Shown one piece after another: positions 9,901 to 19,211 of a stretch of 30,087 nucleotides of DNA; position 1 is the first letter of the stretch; every line of letters begins with the position of its first letter. The notes beneath the pieces were generated by a model. It had not been told where the DNA came from. It made no database searches and was given only the letters and a program-made list of their open reading frames with translations. A program made the position numbers and the translations under genes. Source of the DNA: Fonticula-like sp. SCN 57-25 (lineage: Eukaryota; Nucleariida; Rotosphaerida); the NCBI GenBank assembly GCA_001724245.1, contig MEDX01000047.1:1-30087 (forward strand), written 5' to 3'.

Positions 9901-12181
9901 ACGACGGCGCGCAAACAACAGCGCTCTCGTTTCGGTCGACAATGTCGAGCAGAGCGCGCTGCCACGGGTCGGGCGCGAACGGGACGCGCTCGTCGTGCGC
10001 GTGCTTCTCGCGAGGCAGCTTGTGGCCGAGGAAGCGCAGCTGAATCTCCTGGATGCTCGGGCGCACAACCGTCGACGCGCGCGGCTCCTCCATCGGAGCG
10101 GGCATCGACCACAGCGTCGACAGCGACGTCACCATATCGGCAAAGCCCACGTTGTGCACGTTCACCATGAGCAGCTGACGCTGCGTCATCGTCACCTCGG
10201 ACTTGTCCGTCCCCGACTTGAGCACAGACACGAGACGGCGCACGGCAGTGAAAAGCGCAAGCGCAATCGTCGCATTCTTGACATTGTTCACCGTCGGGCT
10301 GTTGCCGCTGCGGTTACGCCACTGCTCATAGGTCGTCTGGAACTCGGCGACGAGCATTGCGGCCGTCACGGGCGGCGACGTCTTGGCGGCGAACGTAGCA
10401 ATGTGACCGCGTGCAACAATCGTCTCCGCTTCAAGCTGGCCGAGAAGCGTCGTTGCGACATTGCGCTGGAAGGCAGCGTCAATCGCCTTGAGGCGCTGCT
10501 CCTTGAGGCTCAGCGCGCCGCCGCGGCCGCCAGAGCCGCGCGACGAATCCTCGTCATCATCAGCAATATCATCCTCATAGTCGCCGCCGTCGTCGTCGTC
10601 GTTGCCAGTGCCGCCCGATGCGACGCGCGACAATTCGTCGTCGTCGCCGAGCGTGTCCGCCGCGTCGGCCTCGTCTTCCTCATCATCGTCAAAGTCGTCC
10701 TCGTCCATGCCGGGCAGGTCGCAGTCAAAGGCAATCTGCGCGTCGACCGAGCGCAGGCTGTCGTACAGAGCGTCGGTGCCGGCGGGGGCCGCGGGCGCTC
10801 CCGTGCGGAGCTGCTCGAGGGCGAGCGCGAGCCCGGCGGGCGTCGCAGCCGGCCAGATCGGCTCAAAGTTGGCGGCGTCGGCCTCGGAAACGGCCTCGGG
10901 CGCCATGGCGGCCACGTCGCGCCACATGCGCATCACGAGCGTCTTGAGGACGCCGTTGGCCGCAAGAAGCGTCGTCGCAGAGTTGCGCGCGGCGATGGAC
11001 GCGACCGCGTGAAGAACGCGGCCGTCAAGCCAGTCGACGACGTTGGTCGGGAGCGGCTGCGGGTTCGGGCGCGCGGCAAAGTGGCGCTGCGCCGACACAA
11101 AGTGCAGGCTGAGCGCGTCGATAAACTCGACGAGAAGCGCGCTCGGGGCGGCAACCTTCTGGGCGCGCGCGCGCGAGTCGACAAAGTGGAGCAGCGCAAC
11201 GTGCAGCACGTAGAGCTTGCACAGCGGGAGGAACTCGGCGCGGCGGTCGGGGAGGTGCTTGAGGATGCTCGCGGCGACACCCGACGCGATCTGCGACGCC
11301 ATCGTCTCGGCGGAGGGGTCCGCCTTGCGCGCCACAAAGGTCAGCGGGAGCGACGCAGAGTGCTGCTGAAGCCAGTCGCGCGCGAGAGCCGCCTCGGACT
11401 GCGACGCGTACAGCGAGAGGTGATCGCTCGTGAGCGGCGGGATGTGCATCGCGATGCGGACGGGGCGCGCCATCGAGCCGTAGCAGTGCGTGCCCTCAAG
11501 CTCAATCGTCTCCCAGAAAAGCACAGAGTGGTTACGCGAGAGCGAGACAGCAGCGAGGACGCGCGAGTGCTCCTCAATCTCGGAGAGGCGCACGCGGGAT
11601 GCCAGCTCAGTGACCGGCACGTTCGGGGCGCTGCGCGCGGGAACGAACACAAGGGGGAGCGAGCCGCCAAGATGCTCATCGGCAAACGTGTTGATCGTAG
11701 AGTAGCGCTCAACGAAAATGCGCGGCTGGAGACGCTTCTTCTGGAGCTGGAGGTGCGTCAGGATCGCGTGGCGAAGCGCGAGCAGACGGGGGTGCGCAGC
11801 CCAGCTCTGCGCCAGATTGTCGAAAAAGACAATGATGATGCGCGCATCAGAGAGGGACGCAAGCATCTGAGAGAGGCGGCGCTCAATGTGGAAGGCAGCG
11901 TGCACAGGCTGACCACCATAGAGCGTGTCCACGACATCGACCGTCTCGGCGAGGAGACTGTCGCCGTGTACGATCACCGTGCGGCTGACGTCGACAAGTG
12001 CGCTGACATCCTCGCGCTGCGGGCGGCTCAGCAAAAGAAGCTGATCAGCAAGCTTGGCGACATCAGAGGCAGTGGAAGCGGTCTTCGCTAGGGACGAAGC
12101 CGACGCCACGGCGTCACCAATTACCTCGTCAAAGATGAGATTCTCATCCACCGTCTCGAAGAAGGTCTTCTTGATCGGCAT
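6911..12181 (-). CDS. DDX60: DDX60-like Ski2-family RNA helicase
   Basis: One intronless frame of 1756 residues (1766 if the upstream ATG at 12211 is used), close to human DDX60 (about 1700). The N-terminal region has HGDSLLAE and ARIIIVFFDN, as in the DDX60 N-terminal domain. The helicase core has CAPSSAGKTF (motif I, near 762), IFDEVHCI (DEVH box, near 866), LSATIGSP (motif III) and QMGGRAGRRGQD (motif VI, near 1339). The insert between core lobes includes an alanine-rich tract (near 965-990). Acidic runs occur near residues 490-550 and 1560-1575. I prefer the ATG at 12181 because TTTTAAA at about 12226-12232 could act as a TATA-like element just upstream. In vertebrates DDX60 is a cytoplasmic factor in antiviral RNA sensing; its role in a microbe is open. 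The gene uses no TTA, CTA or TCA codon over at least 1715 codons, which leaves an equally long antisense frame open. Confidence 0.92.
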   Translation of the reverse strand: MPIKKTFFETVDENLIFDEVIGDAVASASSLAKTASTASDVAKLADQLLLLSRPQREDVSALVDVSRTVIVHGDSLLAETVDVVDTLYGGQPVHAAFHIERRLSQMLASLSDARIIIVFFDNLAQSWAAHPRLLALRHAILTHLQLQKKRLQPRIFVERYSTINTFADEHLGGSLPLVFVPARSAPNVPVTELASRVRLSEIEEHSRVLAAVSLSRNHSVLFWETIELEGTHCYGSMARPVRIAMHIPPLTSDHLSLYASQSEAALARDWLQQHSASLPLTFVARKADPSAETMASQIASGVAASILKHLPDRRAEFLPLCKLYVLHVALLHFVDSRARAQKVAAPSALLVEFIDALSLHFVSAQRHFAARPNPQPLPTNVVDWLDGRVLHAVASIAARNSATTLLAANGVLKTLVMRMWRDVAAMAPEAVSEADAANFEPIWPAATPAGLALALEQLRTGAPAAPAGTDALYDSLRSVDAQIAFDCDLPGMDEDDFDDDEEDEADAADTLGDDDELSRVASGGTGNDDDDGGDYEDDIADDDEDSSRGSGGRGGALSLKEQRLKAIDAAFQRNVATTLLGQLEAETIVARGHIATFAAKTSPPVTAAMLVAEFQTTYEQWRNRSGNSPTVNNVKNATIALALFTAVRRLVSVLKSGTDKSEVTMTQRQLLMVNVHNVGFADMVTSLSTLWSMPAPMEEPRASTVVRPSIQEIQLRFLGHKLPREKHAHDERVPFAPDPWQRALLDIVDRNESAVVCAPSSAGKTFISAYCLRRVLYEDNEGVAVFVAPIQALVNQVFAEVNARYNKSYPSGGAMRHAVGAYTDQLEINVFNSQVLVCSPSALEELLLSPSKKVMDWVSRIRYFIFDEVHCINSPEGNVWERLLLLCRAPFLALSATIGSPKLLEEWLRQVHADVSRVSFIDAQYRYNDLNKHVYLPMPEVKAKVEEDQVIPEAEDEEKADVPADAAVATPAAATPAAAAAAAAPAAAPAETLHSLHSLALFSWEELDALALSGVPTSQYLPPDLFLPPDEAYTLHRALVRVLGKEDRDLAALEPTTYFTDIVTRDTFIAYQKELLAFFCRLVQSRRCAQVGQVIQRLGGKVVAATEEVEKAWGREGLTLVDNEYLEKGIPGLLRTLKAQDKLPVIAFSFSAGRCDRLLRATVESLLREEEIARSKPEWKRSLHELEAREEAHAKRVEAFMKKQKQGLNQEQAEMLAPSEGRTSAGLQFKMLLDHSFLNPDNRVDDSLKKYIEGRIKRLARTGLHHSFVTGLERGIGVHHRQMPSQYRRIVEMLFRMRQLNVIFATGTLSLGINMPCRSVVFCGDGLYIDSVNYRQMGGRAGRRGQDDVGHVVFFGLPHSKVRALLTTPLSSFKEARPLQSDSFYRVVHQSIVAERTLDPDDPSVKRVHDGVVNLVTKSMNVFTNAKAAAPQKYLARYLLDFYRRQGAMSSGLLGSRDAARLVSLGEAQFAFLHLFRSGHLNAILKAPKTVEGVPNLLLVCARLFARKAVDPAIERFATENKITTFAALPPLDDATAAVLQQVDRSALAVFGSMGRELIDAVTEEDEDEDEDTETEVPDPNALPLTQLSLPLFDDDFDKKEMAGTPVFVQLFRNKYDIATRSPYAASSGKTDLFASAADLVNSAALDLGIDATLIPTFEANARIDGFALTLYTYRSLYSLTKGHGMTEMDAFDTTNDLQEALVDTRKLLLALGTPADDKIIKEFTIIINDVFQARKLIFKLKDYDHPEERLKTKGR
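9212..9285 (-). repeat. GCN trinucleotide tract encoding alanine-rich insert
   Basis: CAG/GCA-type triplet repeats on the plus strand encode runs of alanine with interspersed proline and threonine in the DDX60-like protein, between the two helicase lobes. Such tracts vary in length by slippage. Confidence 0.7.
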
Positions 12182-12572
12182 GGCAGGCAAAAAGCATCTA
12201 AAGTCGGTCACGGTCGGTCACGGTCGGTTTAAAAGAGTGAAATTTTGTGAAAATCTGATGTATGCCAACAATGCCAACGAGCCCGCAGGGCGGCATACAA
12301 CACGTAATCATTGCTTTCACGCTTGCAGTGTGCCTTGAATAGGAAAAAAAGTGCTTTGTGACAGTTAATTTCGGCATATGGACACTGTAAATATGCCTTC
12401 AGTACATTGCCAAGTACGTACTTTTCAGTCATACTAGGCATACCGCCATATTGCATGCACAACAAAATGAATAGTAACATCATATTAAACATTAAAAACA
12501 ATAATACAAAGGCATACTGAATATGATACAACGCACTGACAGCACGTCAACAATCACTATTAATCCAACTCA
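12182..12572. other. Intergenic spacer DDX60-like / SLC35C1-like
   Basis: About 390 bp between tandem minus-strand genes. Next to the helicase start there are direct repeats of CGGTCACGGT (about 12205-12228) followed by a TTTAAA box, so this end is probably the helicase promoter. The rest (12340-12572) is AT-rich and holds the 3' region of the transporter gene. A 100-codon frame at 12229-12531 on the minus strand has no recognisable domain and an AT-rich, non-coding-like composition. Confidence 0.4.
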
Positions 12573-13594
12573 CTATGTTGGGTTCTTCTTGGCCAACCCA
12601 CTGTCTTCGGTCGCCCTCGACTTTTCCCACGTGTAGTACGATGACCCCGCCAAGATGAGCGCAATGCCCATGGCGCTCGTCGTGGTCAGCGAGTCGCCCA
12701 GCAGACTCACCGCGAGCAGCGTTTGGAGGGCGCCGCGCGCCGCCGACGAGATCATGTGCGTCACTGGTGATGTCACTTGAATTTGAAGAAAGCCCGCCAA
12801 ATTGATTAAAAGCCCAAATGCGCCCTGGAAAAATTACATTTTGGGGTTAGTTAAGTAGACGTAATATGGGGACGTGGCAGACTCTGCCGGCGTACGGTAA
12901 AACCAAGCTGGATGGCAAACTGGCGAGACAGCACAGGGTCCTGGAGCATCGCCATGACAGCGTCCCTTTCCAGCGGCCATGCCAGCATGGCAAAGGGAAT
13001 GAGAGCGATCGCCGAGAGGATGTTGTTGTAAAAGATCAGGTTGGTCATGTTGTCGCCGACCGCGCTGATGGAACGCTTGATGACGACGGCATGAAGTGCT
13101 GTCGTGATGCTTGAAGAGACGCCAAAGATGACGCCGATAACAGAGAGCTCCAGCTCGCCAGCGACGCCGACCCAAAAGCCCAGGACGACGATGGCGCAGG
13201 CGCCCAGGATGTTTGGCGTCGGGATCACGCTGAGGAACAGGAACGACAGGAGCACTGTGAAAGGAAGCACGAGGGATCGCGCCACCTGATAGTGCGCTGC
13301 AGACACGTAGCCAAGGCAGAGCGTGTTAAGCGCAAGACCGACGACGTTGATGCCGATCAGCGGCACAAGAGGGCGCCAATCCTGAGCAAACTCGGCGAGC
13401 GTAGGAATGCGAAATACGCGCGATGCTCCAAGAATGTAAAGCAGAATGGCCGCGATCCACAATTGCGCTAGTAAAACTGTCAAGGGAGCGTGCACGTTTC
13501 TCAGCATCACCTTGTTGACAAGCACCATGGTAATGCTCGACACAATATAAAAGAGCACGGCGCCGGCGACGCGCCATGCACTTTGGCGCGCCAT
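12573..13594 (-). CDS. SLC35C1: GDP-fucose transporter-like nucleotide-sugar transporter
   Basis: Two exons, 13594-12896 and 12824-12573, give 316 residues. The 71-bp intron begins GTACGC and contains CTAAC near its 3' end. About ten hydrophobic segments span the protein, as expected for the DMT/TPT superfamily in Golgi membranes. Features of the SLC35C1/SLC35C2 branch are the N-terminal VLVNKVML, the central LIFYNNILSA, and near the end QVTSPVTHMISSAARGALQT followed by GSSYYTWEKS. SLC35C1 carries GDP-fucose into the Golgi for protein fucosylation. Substrate prediction within this superfamily is uncertain, so GDP-fucose is the best guess, not a certainty. The protein is somewhat shorter than the human one (364), mainly at the N-terminus. 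Two CCAAT boxes in inverted orientation lie just upstream. Confidence 0.82.
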
Positions 13595-14028
13595 CGCGAG
13601 TAAGACTACTGCGATTGGTCAAAATTTAGCAGATATTTATTTATTGACCAATCGATATTTTAATCTGCATTTTTGCAGCATTTTGTGACGAAGTAAATAT
13701 CTCTGCATGCATGTTGGTTATTAATTAACAAATAGCTCGTCATTCTAGTCTGAGTCGCGTTTTTAACGTTACGGAGAACTGTTTTTTGAACATTGACTAT
13801 ATTCAATATGGGATGAATATCGAGTCATGTCAGTAAGAGTATGTGAGTATAGTTTACTTGAATTTCAAACGCAAAAGCAATTTTTGAAAAACGTCCATTC
13901 CCATTCCCATTGATTACTTGATACATACACATATATTTCAACTATTTATTCATCTTTTATGCATCTAATTCACCATAAACATTTAACCTCTTTATTCATA
14001 CAATATATTACATATTCATATATCATCT
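13595..14028. promoter_or_regulatory. AT-rich spacer with paired CCAAT boxes
   Basis: This 434-bp spacer is promoter for the transporter on its left and 3' region for the SNF2 gene on its right. CGATTGGTCAA (13612-13622) and its reverse complement TTGACCAATCG (13644-13654) form an inverted repeat with a 21-bp spacer and contain two opposed CCAAT boxes, 18-60 bp upstream of the transporter ATG. The remainder is AT-rich, with a short run of CCCATT repeats near 13896-13912. Confidence 0.5.
13991..13996 (-). promoter_or_regulatory. Probable poly(A) signal of the SHPRH-like gene
   Basis: TTTATT on the plus strand (AATAAA on the coding strand) lies about 33 bp after the SHPRH-like stop codon. Confidence 0.45.
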
Positions 14029-17000
14029 CTACACCTCCCTTGCGCTCTGCTGCGCCCACATGATCGACCTAAACTGATCCAGCGTGACATTATCCGCCAC
14101 CGCCTTCTCCCTCTTCCCCCCCTCCTCCTCCCCCTGCCCCCTCGCCCCACTCCTCGCCGTCATCTCCTCAATCGACTCTTCCACCGTATCCACGGCAACA
14201 AACCTGTGCACATACGTCTTTTTCTTCTGACCAATCCTGTGCACTCTGCCGACCGCCTGCCTTTCCAGCGCGCCATTCACGAGCGGCTCCATGAGGACCA
14301 CGTGGGTCGCCCCGACAAGTGTGAGCCCGCTGGACTGTGTGCGCGCGCTGAGCAGCAGCACTTTAATTTCGGGGTCTGTTCTGAAGGCGTGGACAAGTTT
14401 TGACCGCTCTGCGCCGCTGCCGACGCCGCCCAATCGCACTGCTCGAACACCATTTTCCCTTAAAGAGTCGTCAACAAGCCGCAAAAGGTCGTCCCATTGC
14501 GAAAAAACGAGCGTTTTCGCCTCTGCACTTGCACTATTCAAGTGCACGACAAGCCTCAAAACAGCGTCAATTTTACTACTCACGCGCCTCACAATCGCCA
14601 CACTACTATCCAATCCCGGATGTTCCGCTTCCCCAATTTCTTCATTTTCACCGCCGCCAAGTACACGTGGCCCGTCTCGCTGCCACTTTAAAACTGCGCT
14701 GTGCCGCACAGGCGCCTTGCACACGGGGCACGACGCGTGGCGGCGCATCCACCGCTCAAGGCAGTCTTCACAGAACGCGTGTCCACAGGGCGTCAGCACG
14801 CCTGTCACAATGTCTTGTGTGCATACGACACATGTTTCTTGCGTGCGCGGCTGAGCAGCGCCGCCATTCAAGTGCGAAAGATAGGCGAGGCGGCCGCGCG
14901 CGGCGGTCAAATCGGTCTCGAGACGCGCAAGTTGGCCACGTAGCTGACGCGATTCCTCATTGGGCGACGCGACATTCTCTGGCATCGCAACTTGATCAGA
15001 CAATCGCTGCAGCTGCCGATAGTAAAGAATTCTTGAATTGTCCACGTGACGAAGCCGCGCTGCTTCCGTATCGAGTCTGCGCAGCGCCGCAATCTGCGCG
15101 TCAATAACAGCATAGAGCCGCGTGGCCGTATGCGAAAGAAAAGCGCCTTCTTTGGAATTGGTGTCGCGGAGCTGCGCCGCGCGCTGCACAATAAGGCGGT
15201 AAAGTCCGCGGAGGTCACGTGCGCCGCCCGACGCCGACGCGTGGCCGACAAGTGCGCGCCGCTTTGCAAGTAATTTCTGATGCGACTCAATGGCGGCGCC
15301 GACATTGGCTTGGCGCTCGGCGTCGTCGCCATAATCAACTTGAAGCTCGCTCGTCAGCTGCTCATACAGTGACGCACGTGCGCGGCAAAGTTCAGCAAGG
15401 TTTGCATTGAGCGAGCCAAATAGCCGCGAAAGGTCGGCGAGCTCTTCCGACATTGTCAGCGCCGACGGGAAAGATGACGCGTCGACATAAAGTTCGCGCT
15501 CGTCTTTGGCGACAAGGGCGAGGGCGGCGGGGAGGTCGAGTGTTGTTGCGGTGGGTGAGACACACGTGGCCAGCTGGGAAAGGCGTCGGGAAGTGATTGA
15601 GGTGACGACGCGCATGATGTCGCCGCGGATTTTTTCGGCTTGGTCGAAAAGGGCGTCGGCAATTGATTTGTTCTCGGTGGCATCAATCGACAACGCACAT
15701 TCAATAGGCAAAATGGCAGAAATTGCAGTTGAATTTGATGTTGAAGTAGTAGAAGTTGAAGTATTTGATGATGATACGACTCTTGCTGATGATGATACGT
15801 CATCTGAAACACCAGATTTACCTGCCACATTTGCCTTGCTTACGTCATCAATATGTGTATCGATGTCCATGGCTGAACTCATATCTGCGCCACGTGCCTG
15901 CTCACCATTGCTCACTCCACCAATCACATTCTCAATCTTGATATTCTCACCAGTCTCAGTTTCCTTTGTCGCGTCGTCTGCGCGATGAAGAAAAACCGAC
16001 GCCGTATTGAACATGACCGTGTGCTTCACCTCGAGCCAGCTGCGCAGCGCGTCGCCGTGCTCACGCCGCTTGCTCTTTGCAACACCCTCATCATCTGCGT
16101 CATCAATGACGTCATCATCATCACTGTCATCGTCATCATTTTCTTCTTCTTCTTCTTGCTGTGCTTCTGCTTCAGCAATATTTTTTTGTACTTGCTCGAT
16201 GGCCGCGTCAGCCTGCCGCCTCGCCTCGGCATACATTCTCAGCGCGCCATCAAATTCCTTTTCCAGCTCCATCATAACACCCTGCCTAATCAAATTCGCA
16301 CAAACGGCGCGTCCGAGCTGGCCCGCATGCGCACGTGCCTGCGCCAATAGCACGTCGAGCACCTCGGCCATTGACCGCGTGGCGGCGCCGAATGTGCGGT
16401 GGCCAAACGCGCCAAAAGTGCGGTGGCCAAACGTGCCGAGCTGGGGGTGGCAGCAGGCCTGGCGGAGCTGAAGGAGTTGAGAGGCAAAGCTGGTGTCCAA
16501 TGGCGCGCTGCCGTCGTGATCGGAGGCAGAGGCGTGAAGGGAAGCAGAGGCGGTGACAAGGCGCTCAAGTACGCGGTTGTAGTTGTATGTTTCGACTTGT
16601 GATAGGCGCACGCGGACAGTCAAGTGTGTCGGAGGCGACAAAGCGACTTCATTGCTGACAAGGCGTTTTGAGGAGCGCCACACGTGTGCGCGCACATGGT
16701 CAAGCAAGCGTCGGCCTATCAAAGTCAAAGGTTTTTAGTCATTTTTAGTCGATTTTAAGCCAATGAAAAGCTCGCGTACGTTGAATTCCGGTGAGATTTC
16801 GCCAATTTGAGAGCCCATCGAGCGGCTCTTGGCGCAAAAAAAGCGTCAAACCCGCCACGTCATCAAGCCCATGTGGCCCATACGGCGTTCCCGTCACAGC
16901 CCATCTATGCGCCGCATTAAGCCGCCTCGCGAGATCGGCAATATTGCTCGTCGTTGTTTCCACCATCTGCGCCTCGTCAAGGCAAACGCGCGCGAAACGC

Positions 17001-18301
17001 ACAAGTGTGAGAGGCGATTTCGGATGTTCGTACACTTTTGGCGTGCGCTGCGGACGACCGCGCGCGACATTCACAAAGTGATATTCATTCCTGAGCACTT
17101 CGTAGCTTGTCAGAATAATGTCGGCGTCGCGAAGTTCGGCGACTGATAAGGGGCAAACGCCGCGGCGGATGCCGTCGTAGACGAGCACGGAGAGTGTCGG
17201 CGCATTCGATTGGAGCTCGGATTGCCATTGGTGCATGATGGTCGCGGGGGCGATAATCAGTGTCGTATGAACGTTTTCCAGTGCGTCTTCAGCGCCTTTT
17301 TCCACCAAAAGATTATCCTTTTGGGCTTGTTCAATACACTCTTGGCGGCGCGCGAGAATAAGCGCAATAATCTCGACTGTCTTGCCGAGCCCCATTTCTT
17401 CAGCGAGAATGCCGCCGCGCACGGGCGTGAAAATGTCCACAGGCGGGTCGCGCGACGCGCACACGCGGGTCAGCATGCGGTCGACCCACACTCGGCCGTC
17501 GGTGCCGGGCACGGCTTGCCATGCGCTCGTAACAATTGGCGGCGCTTCGCCGCGCTCGCGCTGCAGCATCCAGGCGACGGCGCGCCGCTGAAAGGGTAAA
17601 AGTTCGCACTCGAGGCCGGCGGGATCGACGAGCGCGGCGCCTTCGGAAGACATGTCGGAGAGGGGGCGCTCTAGAGCGGTGTTTTCGTCTTCGGTGCACA
17701 TGTCGTCGGTGATTTCAACGGTGTTCAGCGAGGGGTGAAGATCGAGGGCGATGCGGTAGAGCGATGGCGATGGGCAGTGCGCGGCATCGAGATGGAAAGA
17801 GAGCGTAAAGGCAAAGCGCAGCGGCGACTCGATCAGGAGAGAGGCAGAGATCCGAAGGGAGGAAGCGGGTGACTTGTGGATCTCGGTGAGGGATCGCCAC
17901 ACGCCGCCCCCGGGGAGGCGGCGGGATGCGACTAGGGCGCCAGAAGCGGGATCGACGAGATCAAGAAAGCCGGCGCCGATGCGGCCAGAGAGGCTGATGG
18001 TGTGGCCCTTGTTGGAGGAGGCGCTGCCAAAACGGATGTGCGCGACATCGCGGACAACGCCGATGCAGCAGAGCGAGGCATCATCGACAGGTGGGGGGGC
18101 GTCGGCCGGACGGAATGCTGACAGGTCGCCGATGCGGCCCAAGCTCGACGAATGGAGCGACACGGACGACTCGTCGGGAGGAGGGCATTTCTCGCACGAC
18201 GAAATGGCCGCGTCGCAAATGCTCCAGTCGTGGTACCCGGGCAAGGGCGGTCCGCGCCGTGGTCGCTCGGCGGCGTCATCGCGCGGCCGCTTGGGTGGCA
18301 T
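14029..18301 (-). CDS. SHPRH: SHPRH/IRC20-like SNF2 ATPase with RING finger
   Basis: Exons 18301-16780 and 16715-14029 join across a 64-bp GTACGC intron to 1402 residues. The first exon holds the SNF2 N-lobe: LLPFQRRAVAWMLQRE, GGILAEEMGLGKTVEI (motif I, near 305), TTLIIAPATIMHQW, VCLDEAQMVE (DEAQ box, near 441) and RWAVTGTPYG. The second begins with LRQACCHPQ and a long low-complexity linker, with acidic and Ser/Thr-rich runs near 690-880. A C3HC4 RING follows (CVVCTQDIVTG ... CPVCKAPV, near 1135-1175). The C-lobe then has TLVFSQWDD and QAVGRVHRIGQ. A RING inserted between the two lobes is the SHPRH/Rad5/IRC20 arrangement, and DEAQ fits SHPRH. SHPRH ubiquitinates PCNA at stalled forks in animals; yeast IRC20 affects recombination. 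The linker-histone and PHD insert of animal SHPRH is absent. The ATG at 18301 (MPPKRPRDD) is chosen; an in-frame one exists 90 bp upstream. Confidence 0.9.
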
Positions 18302-18572
18302 CGTGCGCGTCGTGTGTGGTGGCGCCAAAATATACTCTGCCCCTCGAGTGCAAACTGCAATGTAAATCAGACCTCGTGTGTGATTGGCCAATCAATTCTT
18401 TTCGTCTCTTTCGCTCCGCGCAAGACTATGAGATTGCAATGATCGAATAGAGAGCAAAAACGCAGTTGAGACGATTTCCGGAAAATCCTCATGCGGTCTT
18501 TGCCGCTTTCAAGTTCTCTTTCTCACTCTCTTTCGTTCGCCCGGAATCCTCGTGTGACGGTCCGTTCCGACA
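18302..18572. promoter_or_regulatory. Divergent promoter SHPRH-like / RPS21 with CCAAT palindrome and pyrimidine tract
   Basis: The 271 bp between divergent starts contain GATTGGCCAATC (18382-18393), a perfect palindrome holding two CCAAT boxes, and a CT-rich run at 18514-18535 about 40-60 bp before the RPS21 ATG. Pyrimidine-rich start regions are common in ribosomal-protein genes (TOP-like). The assignment of these to either gene is inferred. Confidence 0.5.
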
Positions 18573-18962
18573 ATGCAGAACGCTGAAGGCAAGGTTGTTG
18601 ACACCTACATCCCGCGCAAGTGGTGCGCCATTGCCCCGCCGCTCCCTTTTTTTTGCCCGTCGTCTAACTTTGCTGCAGCCTCGCCACTGGCCGCATCATC
18701 AATGCCGATGACAACGCCTCGGTGCAGATCAACATTGGTGAGGTCGATGCCACCGGCCGCTACACCGGCGCCTTCAAGGCCTACGCCATCTCGGGCTTTG
18801 TGCGCTCGCTCGGTGAGTCGGACGACTCGCTGAACCGCCTCGCCACCGAGGACGGCTTCCTCAAGAAGTACGCCTTTTTTTTTCCCGCTTTTTCCTCTTT
18901 TTCCTCGGATGCTAACCGCGCCACTTTCTTTCAACAGCGTCTGGAGCTACCAGGGTAAGTAA
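18573..18962 (+). CDS. RPS21: 40S ribosomal protein S21 (eS21)
   Basis: Three exons, 18573-18622, 18679-18867 and 18938-18962, encode 87 residues, the same as yeast eS21. The protein opens [16 protein letters not shown], continues with [39 protein letters not shown], and ends LKNVWSYQGK. The ending KNVWSY is like fungal eS21, while animal eS21 stops at KNF. Introns of 56 bp (GTGCGC..TGCAG) and 70 bp (GTACGC..AACAG) contain TCTAAC and GCTAAC branch-like sites. The product is a small-subunit ribosomal protein at the solvent side of the 40S. The first exon is only 50 bp. Identity is certain, and the small last exon is supported by the family's C-terminus. Confidence 0.96.
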
Positions 18963-19211
18963 ATGGTGGGGTTGCTGTTATGTTTTTTGTCTCCTTTGAA
19001 AGGGATTATTAGCATGCTTCAATAACATCGTCTGTATCCTTACTTTTTGGACACTTTTTTCCCGGCCTTTTTTTGGGTTTGTTCATTCTCAATTATGCAT
19101 TATTGAAAGGAGAGGGAAAAGAAAAGAGCGCGCGTCCATGAAAAGTAAGAGCGCGTCCGCTTAGCGGCTAGAAAAAAAGACATCGTAAGTACCATCCCCA
19201 CAAAATAAGGG
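18963..19211. other. Convergent spacer RPS21 / myotrophin
   Basis: The 249 bp carry the 3' ends of two convergent genes. There are T-rich and A-rich runs (19045-19080, 19100-19175) but no gene. Confidence 0.4.

Noticed and set aside
6944-12091. A 1715-codon plus-strand open frame opposite the DDX60-like gene
   Set aside because: It is very rich in Arg, Val, Leu and Ala with no recognisable domain. It is in exact register with the helicase codons and is explained by the absence of TTA, CTA and TCA codons in the sense gene.
12229-12531. A 100-codon minus-strand frame between the helicase and transporter genes
   Set aside because: It is AT-rich, with irregular composition and no motif, and overlaps the likely helicase promoter.
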